NCBI GenBank assembly: GCA_048013815.1
Contig: CM106586.1
Location: forward strand, 23,498,001 to 23,562,000
Length of the DNA: 64,000 bases
Reading direction: 5' to 3'
Source: Setoptus koraiensis
Lineage: Eukaryota; Arthropoda
The first letter of the stretch is position 1. Each line of letters opens with the position of its first letter. The notes beneath the pieces were generated by a model, which was not told the origin of the DNA, ran no database searches, and was given only the letters and a program-made list of their open reading frames with translations. The translations under genes were made by a program, and so were the position numbers. This document shows, piece by piece, positions 13,092 to 27,026 of this stretch.

Positions 13092-13640
13092 AAATCAAAT
13101 TACTGTAATTAGATCACTGAATCAAGGTGTCTCACATAAGTGATACTATCACCTACAACCAATTAAATTATTGGTTTGCTACTGACTGACATTCGCAGTA
13201 GTGTCCACTGACAAGATTGTGTGTGAATCAATATATTCGACACGATATGATATATCAGCATAATATATTGATACTAGGGAATAAACAAGAGAGAGAGGGA
13301 ATATCTTGAAACTTGATTGGCGGATGTGAACATGGTCGCGCCATCTATAGGCGATCTGGTTAAACCGATCCGCAAACAATTGTATGGCGCAGTCTGGGCA
13401 ACGGACGGCAGCTAGTGGCACTTTCAAACAATTCTCACCGAACACACTGGTAGCTGCGTGGCCCTCGGCATTACGTAACAGAGCGCACATTTTCGGTGCA
13501 ACTTGCAATGAGCTATCACATGATCTCACCAGACACTTGATACATGTGTTTTTTCTACTCAAATTCACTACTTTAATTACACTATATCTCTTATTCACAT
13601 AACACAGGCTCATTTATTGGTGGCGATTGGTCCTCTCAAG
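13092..13640. repeat. Dispersed repeat B, copy 1
   Basis: About 550 bp that recurs in the same orientation at 29562-30120 with small indels and scattered substitutions (roughly 90 percent identical by eye). It is AT-rich at the left and contains CGCGCCATCTAT in the middle. On the minus strand a frame of about 130 codons is partly conserved between the copies, but I recognise no domain. No terminal inverted repeat or target duplication was found. Probably a decayed mobile element of unknown class. Confidence 0.7.
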
Positions 13641-13997
13641 TGAGAGTGTGCGAAAGAATCATGAGTTTTTCTCAATGTCGTCACGATCAATAGACATTCT
13701 CTTGTTTTTTCGCTCTTTCTGCTGTTTGTAACTTGTTCTCGCAATGCAACTACTGGCACCGAGACAGAGAGCACCGATCAAATAACTGACCAACCATTAA
13801 CTAGCCACATCCTCTGATGAGAGAATCGCTCAGACGAATAGGCAAGAGTCACATACTAACCAACAATCAAGGAAGTATCACAATTGCCACCATTGCGATC
13901 CGGACAAATAATGATGACTAAAAATGTGTATGTATAAATGCGTATGAAATAAATTGGTTTGGCAATAACCAATGGAGAGTTTTTCTGGCGGTTGAGT

Positions 13998-14012
13998 GGC
14001 GCCATCTGGCGG
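13998..14012 (-). promoter_or_regulatory. CTCF-like motif
   Basis: The minus strand reads CCGCCAGATGGCGCC, one mismatch from the bilaterian CTCF core CCASYAGRKGGCRS. A sequence match only. Confidence 0.3.
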
Positions 14013-15642
14013 CCAGTGTCAATATTGTTTGGGTTATGCAAGTTGTAGATTGAATTCTTCTACAACTTCTTTTGCGAATGTGTGCCAATCATTTAATTAT
14101 AAACGCGCTCACAAACTTGCCAGCAAACAAACAATGAACAATGGATATCAATGGTGCAGTTGATTTACAATAGCGCACCGTTCAGGTGACAAGGCGAGTC
14201 TCGCAAACAAGTTGCGGCCGATAAACAATCAGGTTGTTTGCGTGCGTTTGCTGTTATCAAAAACAACTCACCTGGCGCGCACAGTTTGGCGTCACTGTTC
14301 AGACCAATGCCAGCCAAGAGTCGTCGAGTTAGTGAACACAACGAGCTTATCCGCGTTCCACTCACCCGGAAGCCGGCCTTCGATTTGGCCCAAAGGCACA
14401 ATAAAAGCGAGCGTGACGCTTGCTCTCCGCGTAAATACTTTTGTTACTTTGTTCGTTCTCGTCGCGTCTCGTTCAATTCGTTTCACCCACGTTGTTTCTG
14501 CCGTGTGTCTCTTTTGCATTTCGGTGCGTTCGCATTCACTCGTCGCGAACGCATTTTGTTGATTTGCATCTCGTTGATTTGCACCACCACTCGCCACCAT
14601 TTTGCTGGCTGGCTGGCTCTCCAACTTTTGGCTGCCGTTCGGCTTTGTGCCAACTCAAATCTCACGCGTCACTTGATTGCAGTTTGGAGAGGCCCGCTCA
14701 AGTTGAGTTGCTACAGAGATGCTCTGAACACTTTTACCGTCACAACAATTAGACAGCGACAACTCGAGCAATACCTGGTGCAATTAGCTGAAAGTGCGTG
14801 GCGGCGCCCTCTCTCGTCAGTTTTGCGAACTAGATCGGGAACAGCAACTAAGCAGTATTGCGATGATGATTATGTGATTATATCAGTATATGATGAAAAT
14901 AAAACAGTTTGCAAAACAGAGACAAGGCAGAGAGAGAGACATCTCTTGTGATATCTCTCGAAATCGCTGGCAACTTCGTATTCCAACAGTGTGTGTGTGC
15001 GTTCGCTCAGAACCTGGCGATTTTGCCATGCTCGACTTGCCGCTCTCTTTCTGGGCTGTCAGTGGAGTCTGCGAGTTTGCCGAAACTCTTTGGCTGGCTC
15101 CCACCAGCAGCCAAGGACGAGTTTTCTCTCTTTTTCTTTCGGTTTGTCATGTCACATTAATCAATGTCCAGCAAATCAGCGACGGCGAGCATCAGCAGAG
15201 AGTGAGCAGCAACCAATCTTCTCATTTCTCGGGCATTAGATTAGCCTAATATCGCCGTTGCTGGCGTTGGATTCGTTAGCAGCAGCACAGTCGACGGGCA
15301 CAAACACAACTACGGCCGGCGGAGGCTTCGAAATAAGCCGAGAGCAGCGAGAGAAGCCGAAATAGCAGCGGAGGTTGACTGAGCAAACGTTGAGTTGATG
15401 CTGTTGCCGCTGTTGTTGCGAATTGCAGCTACGAATAGGAAACCGAAGCCGGCCCGAATAAGCCAGAATAATGAGTAGACTTCAAACAGAGCGAGAACAG
15501 GGAGACAGGGAGACAAACAAATTGGCCAGCGCCGCATGGGCTCTATATCCTGTCGGCGGTGGACGAGCTCGCTCCGGAGGGCCGGCTCGCAGCTGTAGCG
15601 CTGACGGTGGAGGCACGGGAGGCGCAAAAAGTGAACGAATAT

Positions 15643-15686
15643 GCGGAATTTTCGAAAATATATATTTCGAAAATTGAAAATTCCGC
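15643..15686. repeat. Small inverted repeat
   Basis: Perfect 11-bp arms (GCGGAATTTTC and its complement) around an AT-rich 22-bp centre that is itself nearly palindromic. It could form a cruciform or short hairpin. No function is evident. Confidence 0.5.
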
Positions 15687-16695
15687 AAATTTGAAACTTG
15701 GAAAAAATATCCAAATTGATTCCCAGTGTCGCCTATAATATAAATAATAAATAAATATGCGCCGGCTGATGTGGCGGCAACAGCGGTCTGAGCGTTATGA
15801 TCGCTTGCACGGATCAATACTCTATAGTGTCCATCTGCTATCTATTGTTGAACTGCTGCTCTCGAACGGCCCCGTTGTTGTCGAAACTGACGATATACTG
15901 ACGATATTACAGGCTGGCCGGCTTAACCGGGCCGCTCGCTGGCGCCAGCGCACTTTACATAACTTATCTACTTATCTTTAATAGGAGTGTGCATATTATT
16001 TATTGAAAAGGCGCACTGTTCGCAGCTGACAAAAGTGACACCCAACACAGATAATCTATATTGGGATATTCACACTATTATAGGTGGCTTATGGGCACCG
16101 GGGCGCCTGGCAGCGATTCCGGCGCGCGTTATCATATCGCGCGCCGAGAGCGTGCACAAACAATATCAAATTGATGGTAGATGCTGCTCGTTCCGGCCCC
16201 AAATCTCTGACCAAAACAAACACATATACATAATTATAATAATAACAATAATAATATACAGTATTATCCAGCGCACACACACACACACACACACTGGCCA
16301 GCATTGCAAGATTAATGTTGTGTAACATCATTGGCCGTGAGCATTGTGCGCGTGTGAGCCCGTATATAGATAAAGATAAAAGACATAAATTATAATTATG
16401 AATAGCTTTATCCCCTTCGGCTGAGGCCCCTGTCGAGCTGAGGCCTGGTCGAGCGCAGCCACTTTCGCTGGATATGCTGCCGCCATGGGCGCGCTGGCGA
16501 TTCGACAAGAACTCATCTCTGTGGCTCTCATTCAATATTCAAGACGGTCGGAAATAGCACGTCATCTATCGAGGCGTGGCCGACGGCATCCTTGACGGGC
16601 CGAGCCGGCGTAATCTCATCACAAACTGACCACTGGCCGGCGTTCGGTGCGCAACCAGACCAGCGAGTTGTGTATTGTTTCGGAACGCTTCGGGG

Positions 16696-16737
16696 CGCCC
16701 ATTTTCGCCCATTCTCGCCCATTTTCGCCCATTTTCG
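16696..16737. repeat. 10-bp tandem repeat
   Basis: Four copies of CGCCCATTTT with one substitution. Confidence 0.75.
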
Positions 16738-19700
16738 GCCGAAATGCGCCAAGTTGCGGACAAACGCTGTGACGGCCAAATAGAGGGCCTCTCTCATATC
16801 TATTATTATTTCGGCGAGATAACGCCGCCATGGGCCGCCACATGACAGAGGAAGCGGCGAAATCAGTGGAGCAGCAATGCAGATGGCAGATTCATCATGA
16901 GCAACAACTAGCGCTCTATTTCTCTGTTTGTGTGGCTCACATTTTTCGGCCCAATTCTCAAATCTATTTTCGCCCACTCCCTTGCGCAAGAAAAGAAAAA
17001 TAACAGGCAGCCAGAAAAGCCGCCGATAGCATCAAGTAATGGCAAGATCAATCAATGAGTTAGTCATATATAAATCTGGCTGCAAGATTCTGTCCTCTAT
17101 ACACTCTATATGCTTGAGGCGGCCGTTGTGCTGCGGGGCCACTGGGGACCCTATATGAGCCTATATGTAGGCCAGCGGCTCGACAATAGTGAATATAAAT
17201 AAAAATATTCAACGCTAATACCATAGATGTTGATGTCTTGGCGCCCGGCGCTTATAATCCCGACTGCACTGCCATACACGATAGATTCACTTGAGATATC
17301 ACTCGCTCTCTCTCTTACTCTCCGGCGCGCTCTTTACAAACTTCACTAGAGGGTGAATGATGGTGGCATTAAGTTTTTGGCATTCTATCGACACACAAAC
17401 ACTGGAAAATGACCAATGTGACCATTCTCTATCGTGTGTCCAGATCCAGATAAAGAGCAATGAGCAGAGAAGTGGTTTAAAGATGGATTCGCCCCTCTAT
17501 ATTGATTCTTTTTCGATACACACGCACACTCACGACGAGATGAGATCTTTTCGCATCGGTGCAAAGATTTATAAGTGTCTTCGTGAGGCGTTATATATTA
17601 CCACTAGCTTTTATCTATCTCGAAAATCTTTCCCTTTGCCTGGCCTGCTCGTGTGTCGTGCGCGTGTATCAATCATCGCCACTCGTGAGCACCACTACAA
17701 AGGAGGAAACGAGAGAAAAGAGATATTATCCGGTGCTGCTGCCGCTGTGAAATGTGTTACGCTGCACTACGAGTTACAGCCCGAGAATAATCTGAATGTT
17801 TCAACACGATAACTCTTTTCTGGCCTGAGTAGTGCGGCCCCCAAATCGCCGCCGGGGATCCGCCGAGATGCTCCAGTTTTCGTTGTCACACGACTGCCAA
17901 CTCCGGCCCGAGCAGCTCTATATATATTATCTTCATGCGCCCACATGCGGCCGTTTCCAGAACTGGACCAGATTATTTCGCCCCCCGAGCACGTGCTGGC
18001 ACACCTAATACATGTGCTGTATATAGGCTGCATGAATACAAAATATTTGTGCGATATGGACATAATATGGGCGCGCAAATGATCGAGATGCCGCTTGCGT
18101 GTGTGGGCGTGAACGCGGCGAGCGCGATTAGCCGCGCCGACCGAAAATTCCGCGCCGTCGCCAATTGGTCGAGCGGGCCGGCCAGGGGCGCTGTCGGTTG
18201 CGCAATGCAGCAGATAAGTCGCCCATTAATCATTACGGCTTGTTACGGGCAAGCAAACACGACGACGGCGGCGACGACGACGACGAACAACTCAACCGAA
18301 CTGAGCAAAACCAAACAAAGGCGAGCCGAGACAAACGACGATTAGCATACGACGAGCGGGCAGCAATCGCAGCTTGCCGCTGCGACAAGTTGCACAAGTC
18401 AACTTATTCTCCCATTCAGCTCATTACCTGTGCTGGCCTGTCGCTGGCCAGGTAATAAGAATCGCTGGCGAACGTTGTCGTGCATTGCGTCACAGCCAAT
18501 ATGTTTGTGATTGGTGTTTGTCTGGCGTCAATTTTTGCGCAATTCGCTTACACATCGCGCAGTATAGGCCATTGGTCATGTCGTGATGGCACACAAATAG
18601 GCAAATTCGCCAACTGGCCAAATGGCAAATATTCGGCCCAGACAGCGGGCAAATCTGACGAGACGAGACGCACAACAACAAGCGACAGAGTGAAGGAATT
18701 AATGCAAGATTAATTAATTCTGTGCCCGCCAGTGTCGGCCGGCTGGCCAATTGAGCCAATCGGGCCAATTGGTGGGGCAAGTTTGGCGCTGTGCGCCAGT
18801 GGTCACGCACAAGCGAGCGCAACTCGATTTCTGTTCCAATTGTTGGAGCAGTGGCCAACTGGCTCGGATCGGGGCGGAATATCCGAGTTGGTTTGCGTGC
18901 CAACGTTTATCATTCCATTGAAGGGCCGTAAATCATTAGTTGCCACTATTGGCTAGAGATGTTGCTGCTTATCATCGTGGTGGCGGCGGCGGCGGCGGCG
19001 GTGGTGCAAATAGCACGACACACGATCGCAGCGACCGAGTATCACCGACCGGCCGCAACGGCCGCACCGGCACCGAGAGAGATAAACCGCACCGCTGCCT
19101 TACCTGTAGATATAGTGCCCGAGGCGGTGCCCGGTGTGACCATTGTGCGCACTGTTTGGATGCTGAGATTTGTTCCGCCGTTTATTGGTCAAGTTTGTAT
19201 CAAAAACAAACCACTGGCCAGCAGCGCTCCATGAGCGACTGGTGTCAGATTTATACACACTTTGGCGCATTTATATATACATTTATATATATGTGTTTGT
19301 GTTTGCCTGACACTGTTTGATATGGCCACAGTTCGAAATCGCCCTACGTAGAGAATGCGCCGGACGAAATTTGTTTTTCTGCCCTCTCTCTCGCTTTCGC
19401 GCCTGCGAACCTTGGCGTGAAACTTTCTGCGAAATGTCGATACTTTCGTCGATGGAGTTCACATGGACAAGGATTGCACAAAGCGGCGGCAGATCCATAA
19501 TTGTTTCTACATCAGATCTAGATCTATGTGAATCAGTTATTTGCTCTCTGCACTGTTTGTAGCCAGCCAAATGGCCGGCAGTGCGCCAGCAATGGAGTGT
19601 TCGCCGTGATAGGCGCCCACGAAAGAGCGAGGTGCCATCAATTATTACGTAATCATGACTGTTCGGCTAAGTGCAAGAGGTGTTCAACGAGAAACAGAGC

Positions 19701-20101
19701 CATATATCTCTCATTTGTTGTGCTATATATCAGCTAATATCGGACAACATATAGCACTGCCTCCAGAGGGCCAACGGAGAGAGCGGGCGAGCCAGGGACA
19801 GGAATAGGCAAAAAAGTCCAACTAGACTATATATGGCCACTGGATATATATATATTTTTTAGAGAAAAACAACGACAGCCACTCTCGGGTATTGTGCTCG
19901 CCCAATTTCAAGCCGGCGGCGCCGATAGCGATCTATCTAGTGCGCCAACTGGGCTGCTCGACGGTGATTGTGGGGTTTGCCGGGTTTTATATAAAGTGTA
20001 AATGATGTTGTACTTTTCATGATTCACTATCCATTTATTATAGAGCCACTGCTGGCGCTGCTGCTGCTGCTCATTATGTAATTTCTGGAATACGCCAAAC
20101 A

Positions 20102-20187
20102 AGCGCCAACAACAGCAGCAACAACAACAGCGCCAACAGCACCAGCAACAACAACAGCGCCAACAGCACTAGCAGTGGCAACAAAAA
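20102..20187. repeat. CAA/CAG tract with 36-bp period
   Basis: Within a Gln-type triplet tract, a unit containing AACAACAACAGCGCCAACAG occurs twice in tandem. Noncoding as far as I can see. Confidence 0.6.
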
Positions 20188-22243
20188 CAGTCGGTGACAC
20201 CGATAGAAACAACTGGCACATTTGAGCATCATTGCAAACTTGCGAGCCTCCTGTTATTATATCCGACTACCTGACTATAATATATCTGTCTATATCTAAC
20301 TGTTTCGCAACGCACACGCGTTTCTTGCGTCTGCTGCCCGCGGTAATGATATACTGTTCTATATCACGAGATAACTAAGACATTTATATTCATTTATACA
20401 CTGTATGCAACCAATATATGCAACTGTCGCTTGCGACTGCCACGTATAAACGCGTGCCCCACGCCACATCGGACAGCCTAACAAGGACAACCGAAAAGCA
20501 TATGCTTTGTGATGTGTGTCTGACAATTGTGAGTGCCAATATAGAGCGGCCCCAGTGCCCCACAGGCCAGGTACCTCATTGCGCCAGGCTAGTCGGGTGG
20601 CTCGATTTGAGGCGGCTCGGCTCCGTTCGGCTCCGTTCGGCTCGGATCTCGCACCGACAAAAACGAGCCCCGTACATGCCAGTCCGGACAGCCACTGACA
20701 GACTGCAAACTGGCGCGCTCCTGAAAGGCTAATGATGTGGCTAATTAGCCACTTTGAACATGTGCCCCAGCCGACACGGATGCCCAGTTGTGCCGAGAGA
20801 AGAGTGCGAAAATATATATATCTATATACACGGAATTGCCCAAAATTGCTACAATGACCTATGTGCACAATTAGAGCAGGCGATGACGACACACAATGGA
20901 TTTAATCCGACTGGCGATGGTAATAATTGGAGAGGCGCCAGCAGCTCTGACGCCAGCGACAACACCAGCAAGATACCAATTGTGTGTCGAAATGAGCATC
21001 TCGATTATTTGCGCCATCGCGTGCGCGTTATGGAAACCAAAACAACGATAATAAAAAAAAATTATCGCACAAATATTCGGTATTCATGCAGCGGTATTCA
21101 GGGCCGAAAAATGTCCACTTCTGGAACGGTCGCCTTTGGGTGCGCGAAGACAATATATCTATATATGTATTTGGGGAGCAGATCGGCCTGGACCTGGCCT
21201 CGGTTCGGCAGTCGGGTGACAGCGAAAAATAAATGCCGTTGGAGCATCTCGGTTGGCCGGCGGCGATATCAGGCTCACAACTGGACTGGTCAGAAAATAA
21301 TAACTGTTTAGTAGTCATCCCGTTCGGGAGCATTCGCATTATTCTGGCTGAGCGCAACACCCGAAATTTCGACCCGAGGCGTGTGAGCGTCGAGTCAAAA
21401 TGTCGAGTTCGGAGCGGGTTCGCACAGCGAGTTCGCAGACATTTCGACGCCGCTGCGAAGCCCGTTCGAGGGCGCTCACAAATTCGAGAGACACGCCGAA
21501 ATCCTGTTCGTGACGTGTGTGTTTGCGCGCCACTAAAATGTTGTTGCGTATCCGCTGCCACTGGCACTGCCTGCATGTGTTACGCAACCTAACGATTCTG
21601 ACGGTGCTTGCTGTGTTTTGCTGATTAGCCAATTTGAATATGCGAATATCTGAATTGATCTCTCGCCGGCGCATCCAACTCGTTAGTGGCACACACACAC
21701 ACACAATATCCGCATGCGAGTAGATCAAAATAGATTATAGGACTGTTGCTGCTTATGCAAAATAATTTGCAAATGCCTATAATTTGGGCCAATTTCGCGA
21801 TGCCGTCCGCCGTGAGTGCAGTGTCGCCACCGTCGGCGCAGTTGGGTTCGAGTTTGTCGGGCCGGTTCGAGTTTGCCAGCAGCGACGATTCGTGCAAGCT
21901 CTCAAGCAGCAATGGGCAACAATTCCCGCGTGAACGCAAGCAAGAATGGACGGCCAGTGTGTAGGTGACACCCGCAATTAATCACTGTCCCGAGCTGGCC
22001 TACTCTAATCTACGCGGGCCTATATATCATTTGCATTCTTATTCTGGCTTTTGTGCTCTCTCTGCTCGCTCTGTCCGCTGTCTAGCTGTTTTGCGTTGGT
22101 TTGGCGGCCGGCCGACAGTCGAGTATTTGTGTCACTTTTTCTCAGACGGTCACAGCTCGCGGGAGTTTGTCAGACAGCGCGAAAAGCGCGCCAGAGAAAT
22201 GGCCCCAGATCCGAGTGTGTGTGTGTGTTGCACACGCCAGAGG

Positions 22244-22343
22244 CGGCACCAACAGCGACAACAGCGCCAGCGACACCAGCGACAACAACAACTGCCACAA
22301 CGACAACGGCGACAACAACAACTGCGACAACAAGCGCCACTAG
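22244..22343. repeat. CAA/CAG/CGA triplet tract
   Basis: Imperfect triplets over about 100 bp in the ftz-Antp interval. Open frames through it are by-products of the triplets. Confidence 0.7.
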
Positions 22344-24493
22344 AGTAACGGAGCCCGCTACGAGCCGGGTCAGCTGTTGGCCTCGGCCGAAACTCGGGCG
22401 ATTTATGTAGGCGCGCCACATTTAAACGAGATGACGTAACTCAAGGCCGGGGCTTATTATTGGGCCGGCCATTGGGATCCGGATTGCGCGGCCCAACAGT
22501 GAGGCCGGCAGCCGAAATGATGCACGGCCGACAAGATTGACGGAGAGAAATATCGCCAACATAGTAACAACACAAGATTGATACGGGATTGAATGAACTA
22601 TTGTCCAATAGTTTATTATTCTTGTGGCGCAACCGTTGACCATCGCCAGCCACTCTACTTGCCCGCTGCTCCGCACCCCCTCCCCCCCATTGGTTTCGCC
22701 TATAGCGACGGCCTATTTCTGTCGCAATAGGGACCCCGCGCGCCCGCGCGTCTAGCTGGCGCGCGCAATGGGCAGCTTGCATTCAAAAAGCAATTTATCA
22801 ATATCTGGCTCTCTCGCTCACTCACTTGCTTCGATGTGTCTCTCAATATATATAGTTCATCTCTGGCGAACGCAATTCGAATCTAAATATATTGCGCGGC
22901 CGGCAGCATGGCCGGATCGAGAGTTAACATGCCCGCTGACGGCACCAGCGGTGGCCTTGCAAGCCCGACCGGCGTGCAAGCGCCGGATAAACACTGGCAA
23001 CCACCAGCGGCGATTCCGTTGCGAGCGGCTTCCGCAAGCGTCCGCCGCTTGCCGCTCGCCGCTTGCGTTTATCCGGCGCCGTTGGCAGCGCCACGCTCGA
23101 AACGCAGCGAAAAATTAATCTAAATCCCGGCCGGCGGCGGCCACGATTCGACACCGGCACGCCGAGTGAGCTTATTGTGAGCTTAGCCGCGCCCGAGTCT
23201 GCCCAGTCGCCCGGTCGCCCGGGTCGGCCAATCGGTCGGGTCGGCCAGTCGGTCGCGGTGGCCGCACTTGCCCGCAGTTGGACGCGTTCGGCCTGATATG
23301 GCCACTATAGGCTGGCCAATAAATCTACTTGTTGTTGTAGTGGCAGTTTCATAATCAATCATTGATGCAACATGAGATGCCGCCGCCGCTCATACTAGAT
23401 TAGCATCTCTCCCTCTTGCTCTTTTTCTTTTTGCTCCACTTTGTTTGCCACCAACTTATTACGGGCCAGCCAGCCAGTTTTTGCCAGTTGGTTGGTGGCT
23501 GTTTGGCTCGGGCTGCGGCCCGCGAGCGCATCAATTTATTTCTGTTTAGTCGCAACGTATCTAAATTGCGTAATCAATCGATACTCGATCACTCTATAGG
23601 CCCGCGCACCCGGTTGACCGAGCGGCACGGGCCAACTTGGGTCCGTGCCGGCCCACACCCGCCAACCGGGGGCGCCCTATAACGCGTCCGGCTCGATAGA
23701 CCCGTACGCAAATTACCGCTTGCTCGATCACTGCAACTCAATGGTTTGCCAGTATTTTGTGGCCTGTCTATCGGACGCTCGTTATAACGTGCGCTCGCTG
23801 TTGATCTATTTTTAAGTGGCTATTTCAGCACAATCAAGCCAACCACTGCGGCCGCAAATTTGAGGTCGACCGGCCCAGCCCAATAATGACAATTATCGGA
23901 CATTATCATTGGCTCATGTGCGCAAACAACTGTGCAAAAGGCCCTCGCTCTGCACAGTCGTACAAAATACATTTGTATGCGTTCTGCGATTGGTTGTTGC
24001 TGGTGGTTGAAAATGACGACGGACATTACTATTCTATTATTAACATCGCTCATGTTGTTGCTGCGGCCGGCCAATCATGGAGGTTAACTCATTTAAAATA
24101 ATCTAATATGTGGTCGTGCCAGCCTCACCGTTGTAGGTGGCTTTTCGGTGGAATTCGAAATTCGAAATTCGAAATGAATGAAGAACGAACCGAATCGAGT
24201 TCGAACTCGAATTCGAATTCGGATCCTCGCTTTGCGCCCGTCGCTCTGGTGTCCAAGTGTGCGTTTGCACTTACATTCTCGGCCGCCGAAGCAAGGGCAC
24301 GAATACGAATATGAATATTATATTTTGACTGTGCGCACATTAACAAGATTTATTAGTTTGCGTTCATGCTTAGTCACGACGGCGCCTATATTTGCTGCTG
24401 TAGCGCCCACCGCTCGGGCAGCCGTTGGGTGGCACAGTGTCGGACAACGATGCGAGGGGCACTTGGATTAGAGAAATGTTCGCAGTATCACGG

Positions 24494-24978
24494 GATACGG
24501 TCATTTCATCGGCGAACGGATTTCATTTTCGTGCGCTTCTTCGACGCACAATCCAACGAACGGACACTTCGTAAAACGAGTATTTCGTGGTCGTACATTT
24601 CATACATATACGATCCGATGCTAGAGGTTCATCACTGTGAGAGAGGATGCGAATTTTTAGGTCTTATCATCAGTGTCGCCAATAATGACATCATGAAAGG
24701 TGTTTCGAAACAATGGCGACATAAAGCATCGCAATACACAATTTTCGAAGAAGTCGAGGCTAACTCTGGAAAAAAATATCGTTTCAATCGTGCAAACTAA
24801 GACAACATTGACCAATCTACTTTTGTTGACCTAGCCACATTGCAGAATGTCTCATGCGGGACAGATTGAGCGAGTTATCGAAGATATCACTCGATACCAG
24901 GGCGAATGGTCACGATATGCAGTCTGGTTCAGCTATGTAGCAACTATCATTTGAACGGCTTGATCAGCATAGACCATT
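24494..24978. repeat. Dispersed repeat A, copy 1
   Basis: About 485 bp recurring in the same orientation at 29032-29500, more than 90 percent identical by eye. A plus-strand frame encodes a conserved stretch with FIFVRFFDAQSNERTLRK and QWRHKASQYTIFEE in both copies. No known transposase or reverse-transcriptase motif is recognised. The copies begin with the same ATTTCATTTTCGTGCGC-type segment after unrelated flanks, which fits insertion of copies of one element or duplication of a fragment of an unknown gene. Confidence 0.7.
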
Positions 24979-25664
24979 TGGCAACATCGGTGGTAAACAC
25001 TGCTTCCTACTCGAGATACTCCACTCCAATCAGCTCAAGTTCATTTTCTGAAAACTCTAGCTATTGTAGCTTGTCTTGCATCAAACAATCTCGCTCTAAT
25101 AGCCATCACACCAGTGGAGTCTGCTTAGGCCACCAGAGTCATTAATAGGTCCAACAGAATCGGTTATCACCCTTGAGAAATCATGTGAAAATTTGGCTTT
25201 CTGCGGTAAATAGGTGAAAAATCTCTGAATGAAATCCTATGAAATATAGCGTTCAGAATTTGATGTTACGAATTTTCAGAGTTTTCATCCGGCCAGGAAT
25301 GAATCGGTGAATAAACGACTTCGCTGGCCCTATTTATTAATATTATCATGTATAGTTTAATAGAAATATGTACGGTTAACCTTTGCTATCACTGCAGTGT
25401 CGAGATTTTTCGAACGAATCGTATCACGTTCGCAGCCCATTCAAAATAAATTTATCTCTGTATACACCCTTGCTTCAATTAGTGTATTCTATTAGATTGC
25501 GTCATCATAATTATCATAACTTGTTATTAGTGAATTTTGATTATCAGCATTATTCGACTCAATAATCATTATTATTGTTGATTATTGATTGCTCATCTAT
25601 CACACATTTAGTTTGTAGTAAACAGCTGCAGTTATAAGTTCCAGGGATGGACTTGTTCAACGCA

Positions 25665-26052
25665 AGATTGCCAATCCGGCAAACTGATCACTGCAAGCCA
25701 ATAACTGGGGCCAACAGAATCGATTGTTCACCGATGTATTTCCAACTAAGTGAAAACCCCGAAAATTCGTATGCGGGTCATAAGTGAGTCATTTGATACA
25801 CACTTGTTCTCACCGGAATACCAAATCCAGGGGCTTTTTCTCGTTTCTACCGAAATTTATTTCTCTCGATACCAATAGGAATATGATGGAATTGAAAGAT
25901 TTTCCGCAATGGACAAGTGATTTTTAGAGACAGACAGTGTTGATAGATCTAAAAACACTTGCAATATGAATTATAGTATCGGACAGTTTAATTTTGGTGT
26001 CTGAGTGTACGGATTGGTTGCCAACTGTAGGTTTCGGTTGAACACTGTAAGC
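25665..26052. repeat. Dispersed repeat D, copy 1 (inverted relative to copy 2)
   Basis: About 390 bp whose reverse complement is repeated at 50882-51271. Copy 2 overlaps the last codons and the 3' flank of the candidate gene at 50018-50961, so this copy may be a 3' fragment of a related gene rather than a transposon. A weaker partial relative appears at about 25147-25340, with the phrase CCAACAGAATCG shared. Confidence 0.65.
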
Positions 26053-26940
26053 TTTATTAGGTCGACTGAACACTATATTTCATAGTCGCATGTGCAGATT
26101 TTTCACCTGTCTGCCGAAAAAAGTCAGATTTTCGCATGATTTCTACCGATTTAACAGCAAGAGTGACCATCGATCGTGTTGGCACTGACAAAAAAGCATC
26201 GTAATATCAAAAATATCCTTTTCTGCCACACGATCATCATTCAAGCGCCAGGGGAACATGGTTGACTGTCATGGTAGAAGTACTATCATTGTCGTCAAAA
26301 TTAGGGGGCTACATATTATTCTGGAATGACAGTCATTCATGAGACTCCTAGAGCAAGGTTGTTGTTGCAAGCACCGAGAACACAGGTGAAACACTCCTCG
26401 ACGCAGCCTTGAAACACATCGCTGACCAGACTAAATGGGAAAATATCAAAGATATTTCCTATAAATTGAATGCAAATGGTTGCGATGCTTCTGTCGTCAT
26501 TGTATCGCTTTGTTGATGGTTTAGATTGCATTCTGTTGGATATGGGTGACTTAGTTGTGGGCAAAAATGACAGAAGCTCTGTGCTTTGTTTCTTGCAAGC
26601 GGCTGCTCCGGTTCGATGAAATATACTTGTATCATGCATACAATCGTATAAAGTGAAGTGTGTGTCGATAAAACGACCCAGAGCCCAGTATCACAACCGT
26701 TGTACATAGATAGATGAGGCGCCGTGCTCAGTGCAACGCTCGACCATGATACCATATATCCATCTGGCGGCGATGATAGCGACGATATTTGTGGCAGTTG
26801 GCGTTTCGCTGGCATTCAATTTGCGCCACCGCCGGCCATCTCTGCTCGCCAAGTGTCGCTCGTGTGCCCGCTCATCTGTGCGTTGGCTCGATTGGTTGTT
26901 CGGTGCGCGGGCTGGTGCCCGAAGCCGCATCGGAGGCATT

Positions 26941-27026
26941 CGAAGTTCGCAGCTCGAACGGCTCGAAGTTCGGGGTTCGCAGTTTGAGGTTCGCAGTTCG
27001 AGGCTCGAAGTTCGAACGGCTCGAAG
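26941..27026. repeat. GTTCG-rich minisatellite
   Basis: Degenerate tandem units around CGAAGTTCG / CGCAGTTCG. Similar TTCG-rich arrays occur at 24151-24240, 42675-42779 and 46590-46722. Confidence 0.65.
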